Source of the DNA: Roseburia sp.
GTDB taxonomy: Bacteria > Bacillota > Clostridia > Lachnospirales > Lachnospiraceae
DNA: 64,000 nucleotides
Direction: 5' to 3'
NCBI GenBank assembly: GCA_026168605.1
Contig: JAPFDX010000003.1
Span: 1-64,000, forward strand
Shown here: positions 8,475 through 17,112 of the stretch, piece after piece
Numbering within the stretch: position 1 is the first letter of the stretch
Layout of the letters: each line of letters begins with the position of its first letter
Translations under genes and position numbers: made by a program
Notes under the pieces: generated by a model
Seen by the model: only the letters and a program-made list of their open reading frames with translations
The model's database searches: none
What the model was told of the DNA's origin: nothing

Positions 8475-8891
8475 TTACCGCTTTTCATCCACAAGGATCC
8501 CCGCAATCTCCCAGACCTTTGCGATCATGTCGAGCGTCTGCTCCGGCGGGTATTCCTTGATGACTTCTCTTGTTGTCTTGTCAACAATCTTAATCGTAAC
8601 ACGGTTCGTCTTCTCATGGATCCCGAAAATCGCTTCGGAATTTGTCAGACGCTTGTTCAGATCGCTGACTGCGTTTTTCAACTGCTTGTTGTTTAAGCCT
8701 GCAAGTTCTTCGGCGCGCCCCTTGTTCTCATCCGCTCCGGTATTCACGGAAGAACCCTGTGTTGTATTTCCCAATGCCGGTATTCCCTTGGACTGTACCG
8801 CCGGATCAACGCCCTGCGCTGCTGCCGTTGACACTGCCGCACTTCCCTGATACGGCACCGCACCACTCCCTGCCATTTTTTCAATTCCCAT
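8475..8891 (-). CDS. flaG: FlaG family flagellar protein
   Basis: A 138-residue protein. The first 60 residues are low-complexity (Ala, Gly, Ser, Gln). The C-terminal half is the FlaG domain (NSEAIFGIHEKTNRVTIKIV, then DKTTREVIKEYPPEQTLDMI). FlaG proteins influence filament length and usually sit directly before fliD, as here. The ATG at 8891 has a strong GGAGGTGG ribosome site. It is the first gene of the flaG-fliD-fliS-fliT unit. Confidence 0.93.
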   Translation of the reverse strand: MGIEKMAGSGAVPYQGSAAVSTAAAQGVDPAVQSKGIPALGNTTQGSSVNTGADENKGRAEELAGLNNKQLKNAVSDLNKRLTNSEAIFGIHEKTNRVTIKIVDKTTREVIKEYPPEQTLDMIAKVWEIAGILVDEKR

Positions 8892-8949
8892 TGCTTACCA
8901 CCTCCGTGTGATATTCTTGGCATTCTTTTGTCTGTATTTTCTATGTCAT

Positions 8950-8976
8950 ATATCGGAGAAACTCTCCATTTTATTA
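8950..8976 (-). promoter_or_regulatory. Sigma-D promoter of flaG-fliD-fliS
   Basis: CCGATAT (8950-8956) follows TAAT (8973-8976) after 16 nt on the minus strand, the same spacing as the flagellin and flgM promoters. The -35 differs from TAAA by one base. It lies in the gap between csrA and flaG. Confidence 0.65.
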
Positions 8977-8982
8977 ACCGTT

Positions 8983-9198
8983 TCAAAAAAGATTCTTCAA
9001 AGCTTCAAGTGCTTCCGCACTCACCGCAGCCTTGTTTTCCTGCTCAATCTGAAGATAGACCTCCTTGCGGTAGACCGGCACCTCCTTCGGCGCCGAAATC
9101 CCTATCTTCACCTGATCCCCGCGAATCTCCAGCACGGTTACCTCGATGTTATTGTTGATAACCAGTGACTCTCCCTTTTTCCTTGTCAATGCGAGCAT
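8983..9198 (-). CDS. csrA: CsrA, translational repressor
   Basis: A 71-residue CsrA. It has the opening [14 protein letters not shown], the RNA-binding strand beta-1 residues, and the core [20 protein letters not shown] followed by VPVYRKEVY, with the conserved Arg of the RNA-binding face. CsrA binds GGA sites in mRNA leaders. In firmicutes its main target is the flagellin mRNA, and FliW inhibits it allosterically. It starts 3 bp after the fliW stop with a GGAGG ribosome site, so FliW and CsrA are made together. Confidence 0.98.
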   Translation of the reverse strand: MLALTRKKGESLVINNNIEVTVLEIRGDQVKIGISAPKEVPVYRKEVYLQIEQENKAAVSAEALEALKNLF

Positions 9199-9201
9199 AT
9201 G

Positions 9202-9660
9202 TCAGTCCTCCGTTTTCTTTCCGGCGTTTGCCGCACCATAAATCTTGTATTTGACAGGATAATCGCCGTCGATGATCATCTGGCATCCCTTTTTGGTCTC
9301 CGTGTTGATGATGATCGGCGCTTTTAAGTTCACGGACGTCTCTTTCACATCCGGACGCGCAGTCACCGTCACCAGCACATAGGTATTCTCATCCGTCAGC
9401 CCGCCGAGCGGAGCGAGCATCTCCTCATTCACTGTGGGATTGTAATCCGGCTTCACCAGATTCGGCTGGATGACCGGGAAAGCAGTCTGTGGATCGTCCA
9501 TGGACTGCAGCCACATGATCGCGCTCTTCTCCTTGGTCTCCTCATCAAAAATCAATGCAAATTTCTGATAATCCGGCAGCCCGACCATGCCATTCTCCAG
9601 TGTGATGAGCTTATCCTCTGCAATATCTATCGTTCCAAAAAGTCTGGTTTCTGCTTTCAT
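9202..9660 (-). CDS. fliW: FliW, flagellar assembly factor and CsrA antagonist
   Basis: A 152-residue FliW of normal length (MKAETRLFGTIDIAEDKLIT, then LENGMVGLPDYQKFALI; later PDYNPTVNEEMLAPLGG and NLKAPIIINTETKKGCQMII). FliW binds either CsrA or newly made flagellin. When flagellin is exported, freed FliW relieves CsrA repression of hag. It follows flgL by 12 bp and precedes csrA in the sigma-D operon that starts at flgM. Confidence 0.97.
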   Translation of the reverse strand: MKAETRLFGTIDIAEDKLITLENGMVGLPDYQKFALIFDEETKEKSAIMWLQSMDDPQTAFPVIQPNLVKPDYNPTVNEEMLAPLGGLTDENTYVLVTVTARPDVKETSVNLKAPIIINTETKKGCQMIIDGDYPVKYKIYGAANAGKKTED

Positions 9661-9672
9661 TGGGCGTTCTCC

Positions 9673-11220
9673 TTAAAGAAAGTTCAGTAATGTATTCTGG
9701 TTTACCTTCGCAGCCGCCTGAAGAGAAGCCTCATAAGCCCCATATGCCGCCGTGTAATCGATGATAATGTCAGAGAGCTCCCGGTTCTCATTGGTGGACG
9801 TCAGCGTCTCGACTGTTGTCTGCTGGCTCGACATACGGTTCTTTGTCAGTTCAAGGCTCTGTCCCCTGCTTCCCAGTTCTGTCTTTGCGAGATTTACCTG
9901 CTCCATATACTCGTCACAGTGACCGATGTAGCTGTTATAAAGCTTCTGCATATTGTCATCCGCATAATCAAGCTCTTTCTTCGCAGCCGAAAGCCACTTG
10001 TTAAGCTTTTCCTGCTGCTCCGGTGAAGAATACTGCTCCATCTTCATCATCTCTTCGACCTTTGCCACCTTGTCAAAGGCGTCCTGCGCAGCGCGGACTG
10101 CCTCGATCAGCTCGTCCACATCTCTCCCAAGATCAGCGTTAAACACATCAGAAGCCGAGGTATTTACCGTGATGGTCTGGTTCGGAGCGATGATGTAATC
10201 GATGTTCTGCTCCACTTCCTTGCCATTCACATACTTGATATATTCCACCGGATTCTTCGGGTCTGTATTGTCCGTACAGTTAAAGTAATATTCCGGACGT
10301 AACTCACCTTTATCAAAGCCTGTCTTTTTATAGTCAAGATCCATGCTCGCCTTGCCGCTTCGCATATTGGCGGATGTATCTTTTCCGAGAACCATCTCAC
10401 CCGTCTCTTTGATAAAGACTGCCTCATCATCAGGAATCTCATACTTGCCGCCATTTGCAGCCGCCCAGTCGTCAAGTGTGTCGTACACCGTGACATTCAC
10501 ATCGCCCGTCGTCCCGTCTGCGTTGGTGTATGAGAGTGTTCCCTTATCTCCGTTTGCAGCTAACACTTTGCCATTCTTGTCCGTGATGCTGTCAATTCCG
10601 CCGTAGCTGAGACGGATCCTGTCAAAAACCGCCTCATCCGGATTCGGAACCGGATTCTTCAGCACTTCATCCGGCGTCGTCGGAAGATTTACCTCGTCAC
10701 TGTGATAACGGTATTCCTCGATATCGCCAAACCCGAACGACTGTGTAATATCATAGGAAGCCGTCTTATCATTCTCCAAAAATGTCAGATTCTTGTTTGT
10801 GTGATAGCCGGTAAACACGGTACGTCCCGCATACTCTGCATTTCCTTCCGCATAGATCTGGTCTCTCAGCTTCTCAAGCTGTGTCAGGATCGTCTTTCTG
10901 TCATCCGGCGTCAGGGAGTCCTGCGCGCCCTGCACACACAGATCACGGATATTTTTGAGGATAGAATTCATGTTAGTGATGGCTGTCTCTGTGATATTCA
11001 TCCAGGATTCCGCGTCCGGTATATTATTTTCGTAATACTGGTCAATCTCGCTTAAGGTGCTGCGCAGACGCAGGGAGCGGATGGCGATCACCGGATTCTC
11101 AGAAGGTCTCTGGATCTTCTTCTGGGAAGCCATCTGGTTATTCATGTTGTTTACATTGACCTTATTTCCATTGATGTTGCTCATGGAATTGTTTAACATC
11201 ATATTATTTGTAATACGCAT
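9673..11220 (-). CDS. flgL: FlgL, hook-filament junction protein, with a long central insertion
   Basis: A 515-residue FlgL, longer than the usual 300 or so. The flagellin-like N-terminus (MRITNNMMLNNSMSNINGNK; RPSENPVIAIRSLRLRSTLS) and C-terminus (TELGSRGQSLELTKNRMSSQ; SDIIIDYTAAYGAYEASLQA) are complete. The extra length lies at about residues 170-370, a beta-rich acidic region that is probably a surface domain. FlgL joins the FlgK ring to flagellin. It is 10 bp after the second flgK gene. Confidence 0.93.
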   Translation of the reverse strand: MRITNNMMLNNSMSNINGNKVNVNNMNNQMASQKKIQRPSENPVIAIRSLRLRSTLSEIDQYYENNIPDAESWMNITETAITNMNSILKNIRDLCVQGAQDSLTPDDRKTILTQLEKLRDQIYAEGNAEYAGRTVFTGYHTNKNLTFLENDKTASYDITQSFGFGDIEEYRYHSDEVNLPTTPDEVLKNPVPNPDEAVFDRIRLSYGGIDSITDKNGKVLAANGDKGTLSYTNADGTTGDVNVTVYDTLDDWAAANGGKYEIPDDEAVFIKETGEMVLGKDTSANMRSGKASMDLDYKKTGFDKGELRPEYYFNCTDNTDPKNPVEYIKYVNGKEVEQNIDYIIAPNQTITVNTSASDVFNADLGRDVDELIEAVRAAQDAFDKVAKVEEMMKMEQYSSPEQQEKLNKWLSAAKKELDYADDNMQKLYNSYIGHCDEYMEQVNLAKTELGSRGQSLELTKNRMSSQQTTVETLTSTNENRELSDIIIDYTAAYGAYEASLQAAAKVNQNTLLNFL

Positions 11221-11230
11221 CTTCTTCCTC

Positions 11231-13072
11231 CTATACGCCTGTTTGCAGGATCAGTCTGTCATAGATCTCAGACATGACGGAAATCATTTTCGACGATAAA
11301 TTGTAAGCATTCTGGAACTTGATGAGATCCAGCGCTTCCTCATCCTCATCCACACCGGAAACAGAAGCTCTCTGATTTTCAATCGTCTTGCCGATATTCT
11401 GGAAATTCTTCTGGTAGATCTCACTCTCCTGGGTGTCAATGGAGATATCCGAAATCATACACTTCAGGAATCCGTCCGCCGTTCCGCCGCGGTAAAGAAT
11501 CGTGTCGCTCTTTAACAGTGCCAGCTTCTCCACCAGATCATACGCATCTACACCGCCCGTTCCGGTGGTATTCGTCGTCGTGGAAAGTCTGTTCGGGTCT
11601 TTCTGGCAAACATCCGATACGCAGATATTAAATGCCGTCAGCTTGTAATAGCTGTCCACCGCAGAGCCTGTACCCACCTGACCGTTTGCATCCTTTCCAT
11701 CGAACAGATACTCTTTTCCGGTCACAGGATCTTTTCCCGTGAAAAATGCGTAATCGTCTGTCTTATTACCGTTTAAGTCCTCACCGGTATGGTGAATGTC
11801 GTTGTACGCTTTTGCAAAGCTGCGCAGGAACTGGTTCATCTGCGCCATATAATATGGAATACCCATGGAATCCACAGAGGTTCCAACCGCCGCGGTTCTT
11901 CCATCCACTCTTCCCTGATCCTGAACTGTCAGGCTCTCTTTCAGGTTGAATGTGTAGGATGTGATGTTCCCATCCGCATCCGTCTCAAATGTAAAGCCTT
12001 CGTATGCGTACTCCCTGCCGTTGATCGTAAGGATGCCGCTCTCCGGAAGCGTCAGCTCCTCCACCGTGGTCATCGAGGGGTTTGTAACCTTAATATGATT
12101 TGCGTCGACCACCTTCGTGTCACCGCTGAAATTGTCTCCGTTATTGCCATCGCGGATATCAAACAGCGCTTTCAGGGAACCCGACATGGAACTTCCGCCG
12201 GCGTTAAACGTATTTCCCGTATTTGACCATTTCAGATCATACAGGCCCTCTACGTCCGACTGGTTCACCTTTTCCTCGCGCGCCACACACTCAAGTGTAT
12301 TATATTCTTCTGTGTTGACAAGCACCTGACCGCCAATCTTTACCGTATAGTAATGCGCGCCTGTCGGTCTGTCCGGATCGTTGGAATTTCTGACCGGAAC
12401 TTCCTCCACCTCTGTCGGCACAATCTTTGAAAGCTCGTCGATCAGCAGCGCTCTCTGGTCACGCAACTCATTTGCATATCCGCCCTGCACCTCGATATTG
12501 TTGATCTGGTCATTTAAGACTGCGATCTTCTCCGCGATCGCGTTAATATTCATGACCGTGGCTTTGATCTCCTCGTTCGTGCTCGTCTGCAATTCACTGA
12601 GTCCGTTCGCGATACTGTTAAAATATGTCGCAAGATTCTGGGAGCTTCCGATGTACTGCTTTCTGGTATTCATATCCGACGCGTGGTTCTTCAGCGTATC
12701 CAGATCGTTGAACATCTTGTTTAGTATGGTCGAAAAGCCCTTAGACGATGCGTCATCAATAAAGTAATCCTCGATCTGCTGTAAATGTCCCAGTCTCGTG
12801 TCATACATCCCTAACGCCGACTGGTTCTGCCAGTATTTGGTGTCGAAATAAAGGTTTCGCACCTGTGTGATGGAGACGGTCGTGACACCTGTTCCCGCAC
12901 TTCCGTATTTCGCGTGAACACGGAGTGCATCCGAAGCGACACGGTTCGCCTGCTGTCTCGTATAACCTGCGGTACGCAGATTTGATATGTTGTTTGCCGT
13001 CGTGTTGAGCGCTACCTGATAAGCGTTCATGCCCGACGCCGCAATATTTAATCCAAAAAATGTAGATGGCAT
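11231..13072 (-). CDS. flgK: FlgK paralogue 2, hook-associated protein 1
   Basis: A 613-residue FlgK. The N-terminal rod/hook signature is MPSTFFGLNIAASGMNAYQV followed by ALNTTANNISNLRTAGYTRQ. The C-terminal FlgK pattern is EALDLIKFQNAYNLSSKMIS. The middle part is unlike that of the neighbouring FlgK at 13089. It starts 16 bp after that gene. One FlgK normally forms the junction above the hook, so a second, diverged copy implies a modified junction or a specialised role. Confidence 0.93.
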   Translation of the reverse strand: MPSTFFGLNIAASGMNAYQVALNTTANNISNLRTAGYTRQQANRVASDALRVHAKYGSAGTGVTTVSITQVRNLYFDTKYWQNQSALGMYDTRLGHLQQIEDYFIDDASSKGFSTILNKMFNDLDTLKNHASDMNTRKQYIGSSQNLATYFNSIANGLSELQTSTNEEIKATVMNINAIAEKIAVLNDQINNIEVQGGYANELRDQRALLIDELSKIVPTEVEEVPVRNSNDPDRPTGAHYYTVKIGGQVLVNTEEYNTLECVAREEKVNQSDVEGLYDLKWSNTGNTFNAGGSSMSGSLKALFDIRDGNNGDNFSGDTKVVDANHIKVTNPSMTTVEELTLPESGILTINGREYAYEGFTFETDADGNITSYTFNLKESLTVQDQGRVDGRTAAVGTSVDSMGIPYYMAQMNQFLRSFAKAYNDIHHTGEDLNGNKTDDYAFFTGKDPVTGKEYLFDGKDANGQVGTGSAVDSYYKLTAFNICVSDVCQKDPNRLSTTTNTTGTGGVDAYDLVEKLALLKSDTILYRGGTADGFLKCMISDISIDTQESEIYQKNFQNIGKTIENQRASVSGVDEDEEALDLIKFQNAYNLSSKMISVMSEIYDRLILQTGV

Positions 13073-13088
13073 AGCAACACCTCTTTCT

Positions 13089-14837
13089 TTATCCTAACTG
13101 CGTGATCAGATGCTCAATCATTTCATCAATGACATTGATGAAACGGCTGGCGGCATTGTACGCATTCTGGTATTTGATCATATAGGTCAGTTCTTCATCC
13201 GAGGACACTCCGATGACCTGCTGTCTCTGGTTGTCGGCTGCTGCCACAGTCCCTTCCAGACTCGCTGCCGTGGAGCCGTACACATTTGCGATCGTACTCA
13301 TCTCACCGATCATCGAACCATAGTAATCTTTGAAGCTGCATGGCTTGGTGTCATTCGGGTTTAACACAAGCAGATCCTCGTCCCAGACGGTCGCAAGTTT
13401 CTTCGCCAGATCATAGTCCACTGTGCCGTCCTGCTTTAAGTGAGGCAGCAGACCTTCCTGCCCGATCAGTTTCTCATTGATCTTGAGACTTTCCAGCGTG
13501 TACTGCTTGGACGGATCCGACGGATCCTCCTCATTGTAGATGTAGATCGTCTGCTGCTGACCGTTTGCGTCCGTATAAGTCGCCTCTGTATAGCGCTCCG
13601 AGCCCACGCGTACGAACAACTCCTGTGGCGGCAGCTCTCCATCGGAACCGGTCGCACAATTTGCGGTGTCCAGGATCTTTGTATTCGGACCGATCGTGCG
13701 CGTCGTGCCATCCGGAAGTGTGACCGTAAGAGGATTGCCTCCCGTGATCTTGTCCGCCGTGATATTCGGGCAGAGGATGTCATTCAAGGTGGTCACAATC
13801 CCGTGAATGAGCTGATCCAGCTCTGCCTGTGCAGACAGCATGATCGACATTCCGGTCGTATCGTTGAAGGTATCCTTATCCATACCCAAAACGTCTGTAT
13901 AATTCGCGATATGGTCTCCGCGGGCAAGGATCAGTCCTTTCAGTTTTCCCATATCGTTTTCGTTCTCTGTGGAAATATCGGTGTCAAATTCAAACACATT
14001 CGCATATTTCCCTTTTTCTGTATCGGACAGATAGCCCCAGTACGGTGTGATAAATCCGGTTACCTCATCGTATTTCTTCTCGATCTTGTGGTAGCTGATC
14101 TCATCGACAAACTCGACGCCCTCAAGGCTGACCTTCACGCTTCCGCTCTCTGTCTCATGATACGAGATCTCCGCTAACGCCGACAGTTCATCCAGCGCCT
14201 GGTCTCTCGCATCCCGCAGCGTCATCGCCGTCTCAATATCACCGGCTTCCACATCCTGGATCTGCATATTCAGCTCATGGATCATCTTGCCGAGTTCATT
14301 GATCTTGTCAATGTCATCCGATATCTGCGTGTTGATATTGTACTGGTAGCTCTTAAGTCCGTCGTAGACGCTCCCTGCTCTCTGAAGGAACAACTGCGCC
14401 TTCTGGATCACGAGGTTCTGGTTGACACTGTCATCCGGCGCTTTGGAAAGCTCCTGGAATGACACCCAGAAATCCTCCATAGAACTCTGGAAAGTCTGCC
14501 CCTCCAGCTCCTGAAAATATGTCTCTACCTCCAGCGCCGCCTCATAGGTCGACTGGTAAAACGCCTGACGGCTGTTCTCCGTCCGGTAAGCCCTGTCCAG
14601 AAAGATGTCTCTGGAATGTACAACATCCGCGATCTGAACACCAAGTCCCGACTGCTGCTTGCTGATTGCAGCCGTCGTATTGAATGTAATGTAATTGCGG
14701 TCTGAAAATAACACCTGCTGTCTAACATACCCTTTGGTATCTACATTCGCCAGGTTGTTCGCCGTTGTGTTCAGCGCGTGCTGGCTGTTCTGCAGACCAG
14801 ATGCGCCGACATATAGGCTTCCAAAAGCATTTGCCAT
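13089..14837 (-). CDS. flgK: FlgK paralogue 1, hook-associated protein 1
   Basis: A 582-residue FlgK. It opens MANAFGSLYVGASGLQNSQH, then ALNTTANNLANVDTKGYVRQ, with a coiled-coil region near residues 90-230 and a variable beta-rich centre. It closes with SDEELTYMIKYQNAYNAASR. It sits in the usual flgM-flgN-flgK order 15 bp after flgN, so it is the positional equivalent of the normal FlgK. The second copy follows directly. Confidence 0.95.
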   Translation of the reverse strand: MANAFGSLYVGASGLQNSQHALNTTANNLANVDTKGYVRQQVLFSDRNYITFNTTAAISKQQSGLGVQIADVVHSRDIFLDRAYRTENSRQAFYQSTYEAALEVETYFQELEGQTFQSSMEDFWVSFQELSKAPDDSVNQNLVIQKAQLFLQRAGSVYDGLKSYQYNINTQISDDIDKINELGKMIHELNMQIQDVEAGDIETAMTLRDARDQALDELSALAEISYHETESGSVKVSLEGVEFVDEISYHKIEKKYDEVTGFITPYWGYLSDTEKGKYANVFEFDTDISTENENDMGKLKGLILARGDHIANYTDVLGMDKDTFNDTTGMSIMLSAQAELDQLIHGIVTTLNDILCPNITADKITGGNPLTVTLPDGTTRTIGPNTKILDTANCATGSDGELPPQELFVRVGSERYTEATYTDANGQQQTIYIYNEEDPSDPSKQYTLESLKINEKLIGQEGLLPHLKQDGTVDYDLAKKLATVWDEDLLVLNPNDTKPCSFKDYYGSMIGEMSTIANVYGSTAASLEGTVAAADNQRQQVIGVSSDEELTYMIKYQNAYNAASRFINVIDEMIEHLITQLG

Positions 14838-14852
14838 GGTTCTCTCCTCCTT

Positions 14853-15365
14853 TTACTGCTTCGCATCAAATCCACTTCCGCCAAGCAACTCTCCTGTATT
14901 GTAAGCATTTTTATCGTAATTCGCCGTCTCCGGCGCCTGCCGCATACTCCGCAGCAGCGTAAGGTCAAACTCGACCATCTCCATCGCCTGATTTAAAAGA
15001 ACCTGATTCTGCTCATTCATGGCGCGCATCCGGTTCCCCGCCGCCAGCAGTCTGTCCCTGCACTCCGTCAGCATCCGCTGCTCCTCCGGCTGGTTTTCCA
15101 GATATCCGATCATCTTATTGATCGTCATGTCCTTCGGCTCTTTGCCGAGCACCGTCGCCATATCATTTAAGATCCCGCCGCGCTTGTTGGCGAGATTCGC
15201 CAGAACACTTGCAATCTCCTGTTCCTTCGCCGTCACTGTCCCAAGCTCCTTGAGGTCCGCCTGAATGACAGCCTCCCGCTTGGTATCATTGAGCTCCACC
15301 AGATTCTGGTACTGCTTTTCTTCTTCTCCTAAAACATCCAAAAGCTCCTGCATTAAACTAGCCAC
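14853..15365 (-). CDS. flgN: FlgN-like export chaperone for FlgK and FlgL
   Basis: A 170-residue helical protein (MASLMQELLDVLGEEEKQYQ, then NLVELNDTKREAVIQADLKE, later NEQNQVLLNQAMEMVEF). Length, coiled-coil pattern and place between flgM and flgK fit FlgN, which keeps FlgK and FlgL export-competent. The C-terminal 30 residues are polar and disordered-looking (YDKNAYNTGELLGGSGFDAK). Confidence 0.9.
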   Translation of the reverse strand: MASLMQELLDVLGEEEKQYQNLVELNDTKREAVIQADLKELGTVTAKEQEIASVLANLANKRGGILNDMATVLGKEPKDMTINKMIGYLENQPEEQRMLTECRDRLLAAGNRMRAMNEQNQVLLNQAMEMVEFDLTLLRSMRQAPETANYDKNAYNTGELLGGSGFDAKQ

Positions 15366-15401
15366 GTTCCACCCTCACTTATCATCAGATTTCCACTGCG
15401 G

Positions 15402-15683
15402 TCACACCATAAAGGAACGGTATCTCCCGATCAGCTTTGCCGCAAAATCATCGGTATGAACCTCGTATTTACCGGAATTCATCTTCGCTGCAATCTCTGC
15501 AACCTTCTCTTCCCTGATATCTGAAGCTTCTGCCACCGCCTGCTTTGCAATCTGATAATCGCGTCCGAATGAAGAAATCTGTACTTCATCGCGTCCTGCG
15601 CCTGCTTTTGTGGTCTTTGCTTTGCCTGCTGTCTGATTTGCCTCATAGACTTTCGCTATCTGATTATAAGCCTCTATACGCAT
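15402..15683 (-). CDS. flgM: FlgM, anti-sigma-28 factor
   Basis: A 93-residue FlgM (MRIEAYNQIAKVYEANQTAG; DEVQISSFGRDYQIAKQAV; the C-terminal helices REEKVAEIAAKMNSGKYEVH and DDFAAKLIGRYRSFMV). The C-terminal half binds sigma-28 and holds it inactive until FlgM is exported through the finished hook. It is the first gene of the late operon, behind a promoter of the type it controls, so it is autoregulatory. The ribosome site is AAAGGAGA. Confidence 0.95.
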   Translation of the reverse strand: MRIEAYNQIAKVYEANQTAGKAKTTKAGAGRDEVQISSFGRDYQIAKQAVAEASDIREEKVAEIAAKMNSGKYEVHTDDFAAKLIGRYRSFMV

Positions 15684-15725
15684 AATGGCATCTCCTTTCT
15701 ACTCTGAAATAACTTTCTAGTTTTT

Positions 15726-15752
15726 ATATCGGATGTTTTCCCCTTTTCCTTA
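15726..15752 (-). promoter_or_regulatory. Sigma-D promoter of the flgM operon
   Basis: TAAG (15749-15752) and CCGATAT (15726-15732) are separated by 16 nt, about 45 bp before the flgM ATG. The -10 element is identical to those of flagellin and flaG. Confidence 0.75.
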
Positions 15753-15780
15753 GTTGAAAATGAAAAAGAGGTTCTGTAAA

Positions 15781-17112
15781 TTATTTCAGAACCTCCACCG
15801 TATCGTTATTATAATATTTCAATATTGCCACCGCATTCCGGTCGATCACCTCTCCCGGCACAACGACCGGGATCGCCGGCGGGCAGCTCACAAGCGGCGC
15901 ACCGCAGATCCTTCCCACCGCGCGCTCCACCACAATTTTCTCATGCGGCGCAAAAAACGCCTCGCGGACCGTACACCGTCCCGCGCACTGTACCGGACGC
16001 ATTTTTTCCCGTTGCAAATAAGGGGAATGATTCACCCCCAGCGCCTGCACAAGTCTCCCATAGTCTGCGCTATCGTTTTCCGGCGTCGCCATAAAAACGA
16101 TATATTGCGCATCGGCATATTCACACTCCACACCCGCCGAGCCAAGGCGGCGTGCCAGACTGCTGCCGTTTTCCTTTTCCGGCAAAAGAAGCGTCAGCTT
16201 CAACGGGTCGGTCTCCTCCGTCTCCCAGCCGTTTTCACGCAGCGTCCGGCACACCCGCTCCAACTGCTGCACCGTCTCCGCCAGTTTTCCGGCGTAGCCA
16301 TCCGCCAGATACGCATTGCACAGATCAAGGGACGCCAGTGTCAGATACGACGGGCTTGTGGAGCCAAACAGCACGAGCGCCTGCTTCGCGTCGGCGCCAA
16401 ACGTTTCCGGCGCAAGCTTTCCGATATGCAGATATGCCCCGCCCGTCAGAACGGGCAGCGTCTTGTGTGCGGAATCACAGCAGAGGTCCGCTCCCAAATC
16501 CATCGGATGCTGCGGCTGCTCCAAAAAATGCAGATACGCCCCATGTGCATTATCCACTGCAAGGATCGTGCCATTCCGGTGACAGACCTCCGCCAGCTCT
16601 CCGACCGCAAGCCTGCCGCCCAGATAGTCAGGACTGGTCACATAGACTGCGGCGGGCGGCTGCTTCTGCCCTTTTAGCACCTCCTCCAACTGCTCCGGCG
16701 AGATGCGGCAACTGCACAGGGAATGCGTCTCCTCCGGAAACAGCCAGACGATGTCAAAGTCCAACAGTGCCGCCGCATAGAGAAACGCCTTGTGCGCGTT
16801 CCGCGCGGCGACCACATACGGCCTGCCCTCCCCCCGCCAGCTTCGCACCGCCAGAAAAAGCATGGCGCGGATGCACTGGCTCGATCCCTCCGTGGAAAAA
16901 AACGTGCCGCCCGTCCCGAAAAGCCGCGTGGCATTCCGCTCGCTCTCCGCGATGATCCCGTCCGCCTCATACAGCGCGTCCGCACCTGCGATCTCCGTGA
17001 TGTCAAAAGGTTCACAGCCGAGAAACTCTTTTCCCTTGTGCCCCGGCATATGAAAACGGACGCCTTTTTTCTCCGCATATTCTTTTACAAAATCCGCAAC
17101 CGGTGTCTGCAT
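15781..17112 (-). CDS. Orn/Lys/Arg decarboxylase-like PLP enzyme (short form)
   Basis: A 443-residue fold-type I PLP enzyme (MQTPVADFVKEYAEKKGVRF, then HMPGHKG). SAHKTLPVLTGGAYLHIG holds the PLP-binding lysine, and GTGGTFFSTEGSSQCIRAML is the cofactor phosphate region. Short homologues in firmicutes are arginine, lysine or ornithine decarboxylases that make polyamine precursors. Substrate cannot be set from sequence. The gene starts one base after the SCIFF maturase stop, with its ribosome site (AAGGAGAGG) inside scfB, so the two are translationally coupled. Confidence 0.85.
   Translation of the reverse strand: MQTPVADFVKEYAEKKGVRFHMPGHKGKEFLGCEPFDITEIAGADALYEADGIIAESERNATRLFGTGGTFFSTEGSSQCIRAMLFLAVRSWRGEGRPYVVAARNAHKAFLYAAALLDFDIVWLFPEETHSLCSCRISPEQLEEVLKGQKQPPAAVYVTSPDYLGGRLAVGELAEVCHRNGTILAVDNAHGAYLHFLEQPQHPMDLGADLCCDSAHKTLPVLTGGAYLHIGKLAPETFGADAKQALVLFGSTSPSYLTLASLDLCNAYLADGYAGKLAETVQQLERVCRTLRENGWETEETDPLKLTLLLPEKENGSSLARRLGSAGVECEYADAQYIVFMATPENDSADYGRLVQALGVNHSPYLQREKMRPVQCAGRCTVREAFFAPHEKIVVERAVGRICGAPLVSCPPAIPVVVPGEVIDRNAVAILKYYNNDTVEVLK

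Noticed and set aside
13440-14177. 245-codon plus-strand frame inside flgK
   Set aside because: Antisense shadow of flgK; the protein is Arg/Leu-rich with no recognisable domain.
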